Positions 51,235-59,837 of a DNA stretch of 64,000 bases are shown in pieces. The DNA is taken from NCBI RefSeq assembly GCF_947503795.1, contig NZ_CANNEZ010000002.1:1-64000 (forward strand), given 5' to 3'. The position numbers were made by a program, and so were the translations under genes. Origin of the DNA: an uncultured Jannaschia sp. (GTDB lineage Bacteria > Pseudomonadota > Alphaproteobacteria > Rhodobacterales > Rhodobacteraceae). Position 1 is the stretch's first letter. Every line of letters starts with the position of its first letter. The notes below the pieces were generated by a model, which was given only the letters and a program-made list of their open reading frames with translations, was not told where the DNA came from and did not search any database.

Positions 51235-52122
51235 ATGATGTTGCGCCGCGCCTTCCTTGCGACCACGGCGACGGCCCTCGCCCTGCCTCGCTTCGCCATC
51301 GCCGAGACGACGCTGGCGAGCGGCGCCACGCTGACGACGGTCAGCGACGGGTCGCTGGTCCTGCCGGGGTCCTTCGTGTTCGAGCCGATGCCCGAGGATG
51401 AGCTTGCCGCCGTGCTCGCCGAGTTCGATGTGGGAACAGAGCAGCTGACGCCCGAATGCAACCTCGCGCTTCTGCGGGACGGCGATCGGACCGTGCTCTT
51501 CGACGCGGGCGCCGGGCCCGATTTCCAGCCGAGTGCCGGGCAGCTTCTCGACGCGCTCGACGCCGCCGGTGTGGCTCCCGAGGACGTCACGGACGTCGTC
51601 TTCACCCATGCGCATCCCGACCACATCTGGGGCGTGCTCGACGATTTCGACGAGCCGCTCTTCTACGAGGCGGCCCACCACATCGGGGCCGCCGAGCGTG
51701 CCTATTGGACGGACCCCGCGACGGTCGACACGATCGGCGAGGCGCGGGCGACCTTCGCGGTCGGCGCGGCCCGGCGGCTCGACGCCATCGCGGACCGGCT
51801 CGTGACCTTCGACGACGGCGCCGAGGTGTTGCCGGGGATCGAGGCCATCGCCTCGCCCGGCCATACGCCCGGCCACATGGCGTTCCAGGTCGGCGACGTG
51901 CTGATCCTCGGCGACGCCATCGCCAATCACCATGTGGCCTTCGCCCGCCCGGACTGGCCCGCGGGCAACGACCAGGATCCCGAAACCGCCGCTGCCACGC
52001 GGCTGGCGCTGTTCGACCGCATCACGGCAGACGACCTGGCCATCGCGGGCTTCCACCTTCCGGGCGGCGGAATGGGCCGGGTCGAGACGGCCGCCGACGG
52101 CTACCGCTTCGTGCGCGGCTGA
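51235..52122 (+). CDS. soxH: Tat-exported metallo-beta-lactamase-fold hydrolase, SoxH-like
   Basis: A 295-residue MBL-fold protein. An LRRAFLATTATALAL start is a probable Tat signal. The metal motif is H125-A-H127-P-D129-H130, with later HTPGH and GDAIANHH stretches giving the remaining ligands. SoxH of Paracoccus-type clusters is a periplasmic zinc MBL protein of unclear need for thiosulfate oxidation, and position plus the operator upstream fit it. ATG 51235 has GGAGA at good spacing. It converges with the sox operon end (DsrE gene), 44 bases apart. The symbol is tentative; a generic MBL is the alternative. Confidence 0.65.
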   Translation: MMLRRAFLATTATALALPRFAIAETTLASGATLTTVSDGSLVLPGSFVFEPMPEDELAAVLAEFDVGTEQLTPECNLALLRDGDRTVLFDAGAGPDFQPSAGQLLDALDAAGVAPEDVTDVVFTHAHPDHIWGVLDDFDEPLFYEAAHHIGAAERAYWTDPATVDTIGEARATFAVGAARRLDAIADRLVTFDDGAEVLPGIEAIASPGHTPGHMAFQVGDVLILGDAIANHHVAFARPDWPAGNDQDPETAAATRLALFDRITADDLAIAGFHLPGGGMGRVETAADGYRFVRG

Positions 52123-52124
52123 AC

Positions 52125-52159
52125 CTCCGGCCCCCCGGCCATGGCGGCGGGGACCGGAG
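52125..52159. terminator. Probable bidirectional terminator hairpin
   Basis: CTCCGG (52125-52130) pairs with CCGGAG (52154-52159), extended by CCCC against GGGG with a small internal mismatch, in the 44-base gap between two convergent genes. It lacks a clear T-run on either side, so efficiency is uncertain. Confidence 0.5.
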
Positions 52160-52166
52160 TGGGATG

Positions 52167-52631
52167 TCACGGCTTCAGGTAGGTGAAGCCCTGCTGTTGC
52201 AGATAGGAGAGCTGTGCGACGCCCGAGGGCACGATGTCCTCCTCCCAGACGTCGTAGAGGTCGTCCTCGTAGCTGATCTCGCGCCCGCGCAGGGTGTTTG
52301 CGCAAACCTGGAACTTCACACCCTGGCCCTTGAGAGAGGCGACCATGCCTTGCAGACGCTCGTTCTCCTTGGCCGCGGCCAGAAGGCCCAGCCCGTTGCC
52401 ATGCATCACCACGACCAGTTCGACATTTTCCTCGCCGACCGCGTTGATGTGGTTCTGCGCGTTGCGCATCGCGCCCAAATAGGCGCGGTCGCCCTCGCCG
52501 CCATTTCCGTTGACGTGGTAGGCGATCTTCTGGGGCGCGTAGCTCTGCTGCGCGGCCTCCTGCGCATGGATTACCACGGGGATCGCGAAGGTCGCGAAGG
52601 CGGCGAGCGCGCCGACAAGCATGGTTCTCAT
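52167..52631 (-). CDS. DsrE-family periplasmic protein at the end of the sox operon
   Basis: A 154-residue exported protein: signal peptide to about residue 23 (VIHAQ), then a DsrE/TusD-like alpha/beta domain with Cys110 in FQVCANTL, the position of the active cysteine in sulfurtransferases of this family. ATG 52631 has GGAGG upstream. It is the last gene on the minus strand, 41 bases after the DUF302 gene. A periplasmic sulfane-sulfur carrier or trap for the Sox pathway is plausible; no function is established. Confidence 0.75.
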   Translation of the reverse strand: MRTMLVGALAAFATFAIPVVIHAQEAAQQSYAPQKIAYHVNGNGGEGDRAYLGAMRNAQNHINAVGEENVELVVVMHGNGLGLLAAAKENERLQGMVASLKGQGVKFQVCANTLRGREISYEDDLYDVWEEDIVPSGVAQLSYLQQQGFTYLKP

Positions 52632-52672
52632 TCTCTCTCTCCTCCAGCATGGCCCGGACATCCGGGCGGTCG

Positions 52673-53107
52673 TCATTCGGTGGCTTCGGTCACGATTCCT
52701 TCCAGAAGCGCATTCACGGGCGCCATGCTCTCCTCGGCATAGACGCGGCGGCCGACCAGGGTCTCGCCCCCGATCTCGGCGACGAAGATGCCATAGGGAC
52801 AGTGCGAGACGTTCATCGGGTCCGCCTCCATCACCTCGCGGCTGATGGTGGCCGAGCAGAAGACGAAGATCTGCGCGTCCTCGCCCACCGGCGACGGACC
52901 GAGATCGAGGTCGGCGCCGGTCCGGGTCATCATCTCGCCCACATGGCTGACGAAATCGATCACGAGGCCCTGTCCGACGATGGCGTTCTCGACGGCGAAG
53001 GCCGCGTCCGCGACGTCGCCGTCGAAGACGACCGTCGCGGCCTCCTGCGCATGGGCGGCGATCGTCATCAGGGCGGCGGCCCCGGCAATTGCGAACTGGC
53101 GTCTCAT
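52673..53107 (-). CDS. DUF302-domain periplasmic protein
   Basis: A 144-residue exported protein with signal peptide 1-20. The mature part matches the DUF302 fold: a conserved ATVVFDGDV start, Cys84 in VFCSAT, and Cys103 in HCPYGIFV, the usual Cys-Pro position of the family. It stands between soxF (downstream of the hairpin 53129-53153) and the DsrE gene, in the same direction. DUF302 proteins recur in sulfur-oxidation clusters, but their role is not known; a role in handling sulfur intermediates is inferred. Confidence 0.75.
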   Translation of the reverse strand: MRRQFAIAGAAALMTIAAHAQEAATVVFDGDVADAAFAVENAIVGQGLVIDFVSHVGEMMTRTGADLDLGPSPVGEDAQIFVFCSATISREVMEADPMNVSHCPYGIFVAEIGGETLVGRRVYAEESMAPVNALLEGIVTEATE

Positions 53108-53128
53108 CCTCGTCCCTCCTCGTATGAG

Positions 53129-53153
53129 GCGCGCCCCGGGGATCGGGGCGCGC
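53129..53153 (-). terminator. Hairpin between soxF and the DUF302 gene
   Basis: GCGCGCCCC (53129-53137) pairs with GGGGCGCGC (53145-53153) around a 7-base loop. No T-run follows in the minus direction, so it probably reduces or stabilises the message rather than ending it. Confidence 0.5.
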
Positions 53154-53164
53154 GGAGCTGTCGA

Positions 53165-54430
53165 TCAGGCGCCGAACATGTCGGCGACGATCCCGGAATA
53201 CCAACCGAGGCTCTCCTCGTAGGTGGCCTTGCGCGTCGCGGAATCCTCGCCCGTCTGGCTGATGAAGCTGTCGATCGACGCGATCTTCTCGGGCGTGGCC
53301 TCGTAGGTGGCGCCGACCTTGACCCCGTCCTCGGCCGAGATGAGCGACCAGCAGGTATTGGAATACCGCGCCGGGAACACCGCGCTGCCGGTCAGCGCGC
53401 CGCGCACCGCGTTGGCACAGACCTTGGCCTGGCTGTTGGCCGAGAACCCCGATTTGGGCATGTCACCCTGCTGGGCGGCGTCACCCAGAACGTAGACATC
53501 CGCATCGGCCTTCGAGGACATGTCGGCCGCATTGACCGGCGCCCAGTTGCCATCGGTGACCCCCGCCATGTCGGCGATGCGGCCCGCCTTCATGGCCGGG
53601 ATGACGTTGCAGACATCCACATCCTCGGTCGCGCCGTCGATATCGACCGTCATCGCGGCCGGATCGACCGAGACGTTCTCGCCGCCGAAATCGGGGCCGA
53701 GGCGGTCGATCATGCCAGCGTAGTGTGTGTTCCACCCTTCCTCGAAGAGCGCCTGCTTGGAGAACTTCTCCTTCGGGTCGACGATCAGGATCTTGGCCGT
53801 CGGGTTCCGCTCCTTGAGGAGATGCGCGACCATCGACACCCGCTCATAGGGGCCCGGAGGGCAGCGATAGGGGTTCGGCGGGGCGACCATCGCGAAGACG
53901 CCGCCCTCGCGCATGTTCTCGATCTGCGACTTCAGAAGCTCGGTCTGGCTTCCGGCCTTGTAGGCATGCGGCATCAGGTTCTGGACCGAGACGTCCCAGC
54001 CGGGCACCGCGTCCTCGACGAAATCGATGCCGGGCGCGAGGATCAGCTTGTCGTAGGGCAGCGACGCGCCGCCCGCGAGTGCCACGGTCTTGGCGTCGCG
54101 GTCGACGTCCACGGCCCAGTCGTGGATGACGTTGATCCCGTGCGTGCCCGCCAGCGTGCCGTAGGTGTGGCCGAGGTCGTCCATCTCCTGGAAGCCGCCG
54201 AGATAGAGGTTCGAGAAATAGCAGGTGAAATAGGTCCGCGATGGTTCGACCAGGGTGACGTCGATGGCGCCGTCGCTGTCTTTGGCGATGTAGCGGGCCG
54301 CCGTGGCGCCGCCCGATCCGCCGCCGATCACGACGACGCGGGGCTTGCCGTGGCCATCTGCGTGAAGCGCGGGCGCGGCCAGCAGCCCGCCAGTGGCCGC
54401 AAGGCCACCGAGAACGAATCTACGCTTCAT
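53165..54430 (-). CDS. soxF: SoxF, flavoprotein of flavocytochrome c sulfide dehydrogenase type
   Basis: A 421-residue FAD protein. It has a Tat-type signal (KRRFVLGG, to about residue 24), the Rossmann motif VVIGGGSGGATAA at about 34-46, and Cys70 in FTCYFSN, the site of covalent flavin attachment in FccB. The FCSD dimerisation/C-terminal region follows. It oxidises sulfide, passing electrons to the small cytochrome SoxE. ATG 54430 has GGAGG upstream. It is the last of the core sox genes, 41 bases after soxE. Confidence 0.88.
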   Translation of the reverse strand: MKRRFVLGGLAATGGLLAAPALHADGHGKPRVVVIGGGSGGATAARYIAKDSDGAIDVTLVEPSRTYFTCYFSNLYLGGFQEMDDLGHTYGTLAGTHGINVIHDWAVDVDRDAKTVALAGGASLPYDKLILAPGIDFVEDAVPGWDVSVQNLMPHAYKAGSQTELLKSQIENMREGGVFAMVAPPNPYRCPPGPYERVSMVAHLLKERNPTAKILIVDPKEKFSKQALFEEGWNTHYAGMIDRLGPDFGGENVSVDPAAMTVDIDGATEDVDVCNVIPAMKAGRIADMAGVTDGNWAPVNAADMSSKADADVYVLGDAAQQGDMPKSGFSANSQAKVCANAVRGALTGSAVFPARYSNTCWSLISAEDGVKVGATYEATPEKIASIDSFISQTGEDSATRKATYEESLGWYSGIVADMFGA

Positions 54431-54471
54431 GAATAATCCTCCCAAGGTTACGCGCGTCCGCCCGAGTCTCC

Positions 54472-54774
54472 CTACTCCTGCGTCGCGAAATAAGCGGCGA
54501 GCGCCGCCATCTCCTCGTCGCCCAGCCGGGCGACGATCATCTGCATCGGGCCGTGCTCACGCTCACCCGTCTTATACGCCGTCAGCACGTCCACGAATAC
54601 GACCTCGTCCCATCCGGTGATCAGCGGCACGCCGCCCGTGGCCTCGGTCGCACCGACGAGGTGACAGGTCGTGCATTCGCCCGCGAGGTATTCGCCATAG
54701 GCCGGGTCCCCCTCGGCGCGCGCACTGACCGCGGGCGCGGTCAGGACGAGCGACAGGAGCACCGCGCGGATCAT
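54472..54774 (-). CDS. soxE: SoxE, small monoheme cytochrome c
   Basis: A 100-residue exported cytochrome: signal peptide to about residue 20, one heme site C34-TT-C37-H38, and a candidate axial Met in GPMQM. It partners the flavoprotein SoxF as the electron acceptor. Its ATG overlaps the soxD stop (ATGA). With a single heme it is shorter than the diheme SoxE of Paracoccus pantotrophus as I remember it; the sequence itself shows no second CxxCH. Confidence 0.85.
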   Translation of the reverse strand: MIRAVLLSLVLTAPAVSARAEGDPAYGEYLAGECTTCHLVGATEATGGVPLITGWDEVVFVDVLTAYKTGEREHGPMQMIVARLGDEEMAALAAYFATQE

Positions 54775-55868
54775 TCGGGGAAGGTCCCGAGATAGGCGAT
54801 CAGGGCCGCGATATCGGCCTCGTCGCGCACGCCGCGATAGGTCATCTTGGTGCCCGGCATGTAGTCGCGAGGCGCCGCGAGGAAGGCGGTCAGTTCGGCC
54901 TCGTCCCAGACCAGCCCGCCCTCGGCCATCTCGGTGAGGGCCTTGGAATAGCGGAACCCTTCGATGGCGCCTGCCGGGTGCCCGACGATGCCGTTGAGGA
55001 CCGGGCCGGTGCGGTTCTTCGCGTCCGCGCCCACTTGGTGGCAGGTCTGGCACTGGCGAAACGCGCGCTCGCCCGCGGCGACCAGTTCGGGGTCGGGTTC
55101 AGTCGCCGTCACGGCCAGCGGTGTGGTATCCGCCGCGGCCTCGTCGGCGTCGGACGCTGCCGCGACCTCCACCGCCGCATCGGCTTCGGTGACGCCGCTA
55201 TCGGTGCCCGTCGCCGCCGCCTCGCGGGCCTTCCGGGCCGCCTCGTCCTCGGGAGTGACGTCGACCACCGCCGCGCGGCCCGTGATCTCGACCGCGTCGC
55301 GGCAATTCTCCATGCAAGGCTCGCGCGTGAAATCGGCATATTCCGTTTCGGCGCGATCATCCATGTAGAACGCGTCCTGATTGGGCATCTCGAACCCGGC
55401 CAGCGTCTCGCGGTCGAGGACGAAATCGTCGTCCACGAGGTCGTTGAGATAGAGGAGATACGCCGTCACCGCATAGACCTCGTCATCGGTCAGCGTCTGC
55501 GCCTGTCCGAAGGGCATCGCGCGGTGGACGTAGTCGTAGACCGTCGAGAGATAGGGCCAATAGCTGCCGATCGTCTTGACGGGACGGTCGCGCGTCAGGC
55601 TGCCCTGCCCGCCGGCCAGCACGGGCCAGCGGTCGATCGCCTCGCCGAAATCGCCGTGGCAGCTTGCGCATTGGGCGATGTAGATCTCCTCGCCCGTCCA
55701 GACGTCTCCCGATCCCTCGGGCAGACCCGCGCCGTCGGGACGGACGTCGATATCCCAGGCGGCGACCTCGTCCGGCGTCGCCACGCGGCCGAGGGTGGAA
55801 TAGTCCTGCGCCAGAACCGGCGCGGCGATCAGCGCCAGAGCGGCAGCCAGCTTAACCGATTTCGACAT
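54771..55868 (-). CDS. soxD: SoxD, diheme cytochrome subunit of sulfane dehydrogenase SoxCD
   Basis: A 365-residue diheme cytochrome c, partner of the molybdenum subunit. Signal peptide 1-20; first heme C67-AS-C70-H; second heme CQTCH near residue 280. The linker of about 60 residues is Ala/Glu/Asp-rich and variable. It accepts electrons as SoxC oxidises the protein-bound sulfane sulfur to sulfone. The start overlaps the soxC end by 17 bases, and a Cys pair (CMENC) lies in the middle region. SoxCD allows six-electron oxidation without stored sulfur. Confidence 0.9.
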   Translation of the reverse strand: MSKSVKLAAALALIAAPVLAQDYSTLGRVATPDEVAAWDIDVRPDGAGLPEGSGDVWTGEEIYIAQCASCHGDFGEAIDRWPVLAGGQGSLTRDRPVKTIGSYWPYLSTVYDYVHRAMPFGQAQTLTDDEVYAVTAYLLYLNDLVDDDFVLDRETLAGFEMPNQDAFYMDDRAETEYADFTREPCMENCRDAVEITGRAAVVDVTPEDEAARKAREAAATGTDSGVTEADAAVEVAAASDADEAAADTTPLAVTATEPDPELVAAGERAFRQCQTCHQVGADAKNRTGPVLNGIVGHPAGAIEGFRYSKALTEMAEGGLVWDEAELTAFLAAPRDYMPGTKMTYRGVRDEADIAALIAYLGTFPE

Positions 55869-57111
55869 TCTCGGCCTCCCCGCTTGCGTCGACGGCCCAG
55901 GTCTGGATGCCGTTGTTGTGGTAGATCGAGTTCTTGCCGCGGACCGAGCGAAGCTCGTCCTTGGTGGGCTGGACATAGCCGGTGCTGTCCTGCGCGCGGC
56001 TTTGCAGCAGAAGCGGCGAGCCGTCCCAGTCGAACTCGTAGTAGAAGCGGTGCATGGACTTGTCCAAGCTCGGCCCGTCCATCCGCGCCGCGTGCCAGTT
56101 GATGCCGCCATCGAGCGTCACATCGACCCGCGGGATCGTGCCATGCCCCGACCACGCCACGCCGGTCAGGACGGTCGGCCCCGGCCCGTGGGTGATCGGC
56201 GCCTGCGGGCTGGGGTTGGTGATGACGGATTTCGCATCCATCGCCCAAGTGAAGCGGCGTGCGTCGCCATCCGCCAGAAGGTCCGTGTATTTCGACGTCT
56301 CTTCGCGGTGGTGCCAGGGCTGGTCGCCGACCTCGATCCGGCGCAGCCACTTGACCCACATGTTCCCTTCCCAGCCGGGCACGACGAGGCGGACCGGATA
56401 ACCCTGTTCGGGCCGAAGCCGTTCGCCGTTCATGTGCGTGGCGATCATGCAGTCGTCGAGCGCCTTCTCCATCGGGATCGAGCGGGTCATGCCCGACGCG
56501 TCCGCCCCCTCGGGCAGAAGCCACGTGCCTGCCGGCTGCACACCCGCCGCCGCCAGCACGTCGCGCAGCATCACGCCGGTATACATCACGTTGTGGATCA
56601 TGCCGTGGGTGAACTGGCAGCCGTTGAGCTGCGCGCCGCGCCATTCCATCCCCGAATTCGCCGCGCATTCGAGGAAATGTACCCGGTTGTGGCGCGGGAA
56701 CCGGGCAAGGTCGGCCATCGTGAAGACCATCTCGCGATCCACGAGGCCGTTGATCATCAGGCGATGCTCGGCCGGATCGACCTCGGCCACGCCCGCGTGA
56801 TGCCGCTCGAAGCAGAGGCCGTTGGGCGTGATGATCCCCTCCATCTCGTGGAGCGGCGTGAAGTTGACCGAACTTACCGGGTCGGCAGTCAGCCATTCGA
56901 CGTTGCGGCGCTTCACATGGGCCTCGAACGGCGACGGCATCCCGTAGGGCCGCGCGTCCACGCCGTCGCCATTAAACTGCATCCACGGCTGCAATTCGGT
57001 GATCGCGGGGTCGCCCTCGGCGCGGGCGGCGAAGCCCGTCGCGGCAGCAGCGCCACCGGCGGCCATGGCACCCAGCAGGGCGCGGCGGGTCGGTCCGGTT
57101 TTGTCGGTCAT
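55852..57111 (-). CDS. soxC: SoxC, molybdenum subunit of sulfane dehydrogenase
   Basis: A 419-residue protein of the sulfite oxidase family. The molybdenum-binding cysteine is Cys149 in HFLECAANSG; GTxxR-type and HGPGPTV stretches complete the cofactor pocket, and the dimerisation domain follows. A Tat signal precedes (TRRALLGAM, to about residue 31), as expected for a protein folded with cofactor before export. It acts with SoxD in the periplasm. It lies 28 bases after soxB. The presence of soxCD predicts complete oxidation of thiosulfate to sulfate. Confidence 0.93.
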   Translation of the reverse strand: MTDKTGPTRRALLGAMAAGGAAAATGFAARAEGDPAITELQPWMQFNGDGVDARPYGMPSPFEAHVKRRNVEWLTADPVSSVNFTPLHEMEGIITPNGLCFERHHAGVAEVDPAEHRLMINGLVDREMVFTMADLARFPRHNRVHFLECAANSGMEWRGAQLNGCQFTHGMIHNVMYTGVMLRDVLAAAGVQPAGTWLLPEGADASGMTRSIPMEKALDDCMIATHMNGERLRPEQGYPVRLVVPGWEGNMWVKWLRRIEVGDQPWHHREETSKYTDLLADGDARRFTWAMDAKSVITNPSPQAPITHGPGPTVLTGVAWSGHGTIPRVDVTLDGGINWHAARMDGPSLDKSMHRFYYEFDWDGSPLLLQSRAQDSTGYVQPTKDELRSVRGKNSIYHNNGIQTWAVDASGEAENVEIG

Positions 57112-57139
57112 GGGCGGGTCTCCTTTCGGTCCGTTCGGG

Positions 57140-58834
57140 TCATCCGGTGACGACCTGCACGCTGTCGTTGGGCGCGACGGACACGGTGCCTTCGCGCTTG
57201 ATGTAATTTTCGACCACGTCCCAGATGGGCGGGCCCTCGACCTCGGGGTTCACGCTGGCCCAGCCCGCGACCGCATAGCTGCGCGCGGGGTCGACCGCCT
57301 CGCCGGTCTTCAGGACCGTCATCTCGGTGATGCGGCTCCCCTGCGGCTGGCGGATGTCGATCCGGTAGCCCATGCCACCCACCCGAACCATGTCGCCGCC
57401 CTGCTGGTAGTAGGGATCGGGATGGAAGAGGTTGTCGGCCACGTCCTCGAGGATGGTGTGGAGCATCTCGCCGGTCATCTCGGTGCGATACGCCTCCGGA
57501 TAGGACATCGCCGTGACATTCATCAAATCCTCGCGGGTAATGTCCTGCTCGGGCAGGACACTGGCGCCCCAGCGGAAGCCCGGGCTGAGGGCGATATCCG
57601 CCTCCCGCTCCTCCAGAAGCGCCTTGCAGATCAGGTCGTCCCAGGTGCCGTTGAAATTGCCGCGCCGGTAGAGGAGCGAGTCCGTCTTGCCCAGGACTTC
57701 GGTCAGTTCGGACTGGAAGGGCGCGCGCTGCGCCTCGACCAGCGCCGTCATCTCCGGGTCGGGTGCGATCACGTCCGAGAAGATCGGGATCAGCTTGTGG
57801 GCGACGCCCTTCACCTCGCCGTCCCGCACGTCGAGGTCGAGGCGGCTGACGAACTTGCCGTGGCTTCCGCTCGCGATCAGGTGGGTGCGGCCGACCAGCA
57901 GCGGCTCGGGCAGCGCGTCATGGGTATGGCCCGTCAGGATGACGTCGATGCCCGGCACGTTGGCGGCCATCTTGCGGTCCACGTCGAAGCCGTTGTGGCT
58001 GAGGACCACGACCGCCTCGGCGCCCGCGTCGCGCGCCTCCTGCACAACCTCGGCCATCCGCTCCTCGCGGACGCCGAAGCTGAGGCCGGGAAAGAGATAG
58101 CCGGGATTGGCGATGGGCATGTAGGGGAAGGCCTGGCCGATGACGGCGATCTGGACGCCGCCCCGCTCGAACATCTGATAGGGTTCGTAGGCAGGCTCGT
58201 CCCATTCGGCATCGAAGATGTTGGCGCCGAGGAAAGGATGGTTGATCTCGTTCTCGACGATCTCGGTGACGCGGTCGATGCCCAGCGTGAACTCCCAATG
58301 CGAGGTCATCGCATCGGTGCCCAGCGCGTTGAACACCTCGACCATGTCGCGGCCTTCGGTCCGGAGCGCGGTCAGGCTGCCCTGCCACGTATCGCCGCCG
58401 TCGAGCAGCAGCGCATCGGGCCGATCGGCGCGGATGGCGTTGACCACCGTGGCAATGCGGTCGGCCCCGCCCATGCGGCCATAGCCGCGCGCCAGAGCCG
58501 TGAAATCGGGGTAGGAGAGCGCGTATTGCGACGGGCTGTCGGCGGCGATGCCGTAGCGCGCGAGGAAATCGGCGCCGGTCAGGTGCGGCGGCTGGCCCTC
58601 GGCCTCGCCGACGCCGAGATTGATCTCGGGCTCGCGGAACCAGACCGGCACGAGCTGGGCGTGGATGTCGGTGACATGGATCAGCGTGACGTTCCCGGAC
58701 GTCTCGAAGGACAGAAGGTCGTCCTGGGTCATCGCCTGCTGCGCGGCGAGGCGGGACCAGTTGCCGAAGGCGCCCGCGCCGTAGATCGCGGAGGTCGCCA
58801 TGGCCACCTGAAGGAAATCGCGGCGTGAGATCAT
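57140..58834 (-). CDS. soxB: SoxB, sulfate thiohydrolase (dimanganese)
   Basis: A 564-residue enzyme of the 5'-nucleotidase/metallophosphoesterase fold that releases sulfate from sulfonated SoxY. The Tat signal is SRRDFLQVAM; Asp56 and His58 in TDIHAQL, DGGDTWQGS, the SHNGFD region and GHTHD supply the two-metal site. ATG 58834 follows GGAGAGAGG. The upstream in-frame extension crosses a palindrome and is rejected. A strong terminator separates it from soxA, so it is likely to have its own promoter. Confidence 0.94.
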   Translation of the reverse strand: MISRRDFLQVAMATSAIYGAGAFGNWSRLAAQQAMTQDDLLSFETSGNVTLIHVTDIHAQLVPVWFREPEINLGVGEAEGQPPHLTGADFLARYGIAADSPSQYALSYPDFTALARGYGRMGGADRIATVVNAIRADRPDALLLDGGDTWQGSLTALRTEGRDMVEVFNALGTDAMTSHWEFTLGIDRVTEIVENEINHPFLGANIFDAEWDEPAYEPYQMFERGGVQIAVIGQAFPYMPIANPGYLFPGLSFGVREERMAEVVQEARDAGAEAVVVLSHNGFDVDRKMAANVPGIDVILTGHTHDALPEPLLVGRTHLIASGSHGKFVSRLDLDVRDGEVKGVAHKLIPIFSDVIAPDPEMTALVEAQRAPFQSELTEVLGKTDSLLYRRGNFNGTWDDLICKALLEEREADIALSPGFRWGASVLPEQDITREDLMNVTAMSYPEAYRTEMTGEMLHTILEDVADNLFHPDPYYQQGGDMVRVGGMGYRIDIRQPQGSRITEMTVLKTGEAVDPARSYAVAGWASVNPEVEGPPIWDVVENYIKREGTVSVAPNDSVQVVTG

Positions 58835-58854
58835 CGCCTCTCTCCATTCACATT

Positions 58855-58874
58855 CGCAAACTTGCATGTTTGCG
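58855..58874 (-). promoter_or_regulatory. Palindrome in the soxB promoter gap
   Basis: CGCAAAC (58855-58861), six bases (TTGCAT), GTTTGCG (58868-58874): a perfect 7-bp inverted repeat 21-40 bases before the soxB ATG and just after the soxA terminator. It matches none of the ATATTCA sites elsewhere in the cluster. It could be an operator for a different regulator or the base of an mRNA 5' hairpin. Confidence 0.5.
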
Positions 58875-58883
58875 GAAAGAAAA

Positions 58884-58915
58884 GGGCCCGCCTGCCGATA
58901 CCGGCGGGCGGGCCC
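58884..58915 (-). terminator. Rho-independent terminator after soxA
   Basis: A 14-bp stem (58884-58897 with 58902-58915, one G-U-type pair) and a 4-base loop, followed on the minus strand by the T-rich run TTTTCTTT. It begins seven bases after the soxA stop. This is the clearest intrinsic terminator in the window and separates soxXYZA from soxBCDEF. Confidence 0.85.
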
Positions 58916-58921
58916 GAGGGT

Positions 58922-59767
58922 TCAGTTTCGGACGCTGGGGCCTTCGACCGAGAGGCCGTTGCCGCGCGACGCGACATAGAGTTCCAGCGCGATCAGCTCG
59001 GGCGAGCCCACGTCGAACGTCGCCGCCCGCGTGTCCCGGATGCAGCCCCGGAAGCGGGAATGCGTGCCGTTCAGCTTGGTGTTCTTCAGGCGGTAGACCG
59101 GGAAGCCGTTGGTCTGGCCCTGGCTCAGGTGATCGGCGCGGATCATGTTGCCGTAGTTGTCCTCGTGGCAATTCGCGCAGGAGAGCTCGAGCTGGCCGAA
59201 GCGGGTGTAGTAGATCTCCTTGCCCTGCTCCCAGGTCGACTGCGCGGGGCCGTCGATAGCGACGTTCACCGGCATGCCGCGGCTCTGCGAGGTCAGGAGC
59301 GCGGTCATGTCCACCGCCGCCCCCTTGTCGTAGGCCAGCGCCTCGGCACCCATGCGCTCGGTGCGGCATTCGTTGACCTGCATGGTCAACGTCTGCACCT
59401 CGCCCGCGGCCTCGTCCCACTTGGGATAGGTCGCGCTGACACCCGCCATCGTCTCGACGTCGCCGTGGCACGAGGCACAGCTTTCGCCCTCGGTCCCCGC
59501 GACCTCGTCCCAGGCGTCGATCGCGTTCTCGACGCCCAGCATGCCGGGGTTGTCGAAATCGTCCATCTGCACGGCCTGCGTCTCGTCCGAGCGGAAGCGC
59601 CAGCCCGAGTAGATCGTGGACATCGCGCCTTCCAGATGCGCGGGTGCGGCGGCCTCGGTCACCATCTCGATCTCGCCGTTGACGACCAACTTGTCCTCGT
59701 CCGGCTCGGCCCATGCGGCACCCCCGGCCAGCGCGGCCATGGCCGCGGTCAGCATCAGTTTCTTCAT
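58922..59767 (-). CDS. soxA: SoxA, diheme subunit of SoxXA thiosulfate cytochrome c complex
   Basis: A 281-residue exported cytochrome. Signal peptide 1-20; hemes at C97-AS-C100-H and C197-AN-C200-H; Cys242 in RGCIRDTRA is the active-site axial cysteine that becomes a persulfide. With SoxX it conjugates thiosulfate to the SoxY cysteine. Diheme forms are typical of Paracoccus-type SoxA. Start ATG 59767 opens the signal peptide. It ends at a strong terminator and is separated from soxZ by a hairpin. Confidence 0.94.
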   Translation of the reverse strand: MKKLMLTAAMAALAGGAAWAEPDEDKLVVNGEIEMVTEAAAPAHLEGAMSTIYSGWRFRSDETQAVQMDDFDNPGMLGVENAIDAWDEVAGTEGESCASCHGDVETMAGVSATYPKWDEAAGEVQTLTMQVNECRTERMGAEALAYDKGAAVDMTALLTSQSRGMPVNVAIDGPAQSTWEQGKEIYYTRFGQLELSCANCHEDNYGNMIRADHLSQGQTNGFPVYRLKNTKLNGTHSRFRGCIRDTRAATFDVGSPELIALELYVASRGNGLSVEGPSVRN

Positions 59768-59798
59768 GTCGTTCCTCCCTTCCCTCGCGGGATGATCG

Positions 59799-59823
59799 GC
59801 GCGGCCCTTCCCGAGGGCCGCGC
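59799..59823 (-). terminator. Hairpin between soxZ and soxA
   Basis: GCGCGGCCCT (59799-59808) pairs with AGGGCCGCGC (59814-59823), a perfect 10-bp stem with a 5-base loop, in the 70-base gap. No T-run follows in the minus direction. It probably tunes or protects the soxXYZ message relative to soxA. Confidence 0.5.
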
Positions 59824-59837
59824 GTCGTGCCCTGCGG

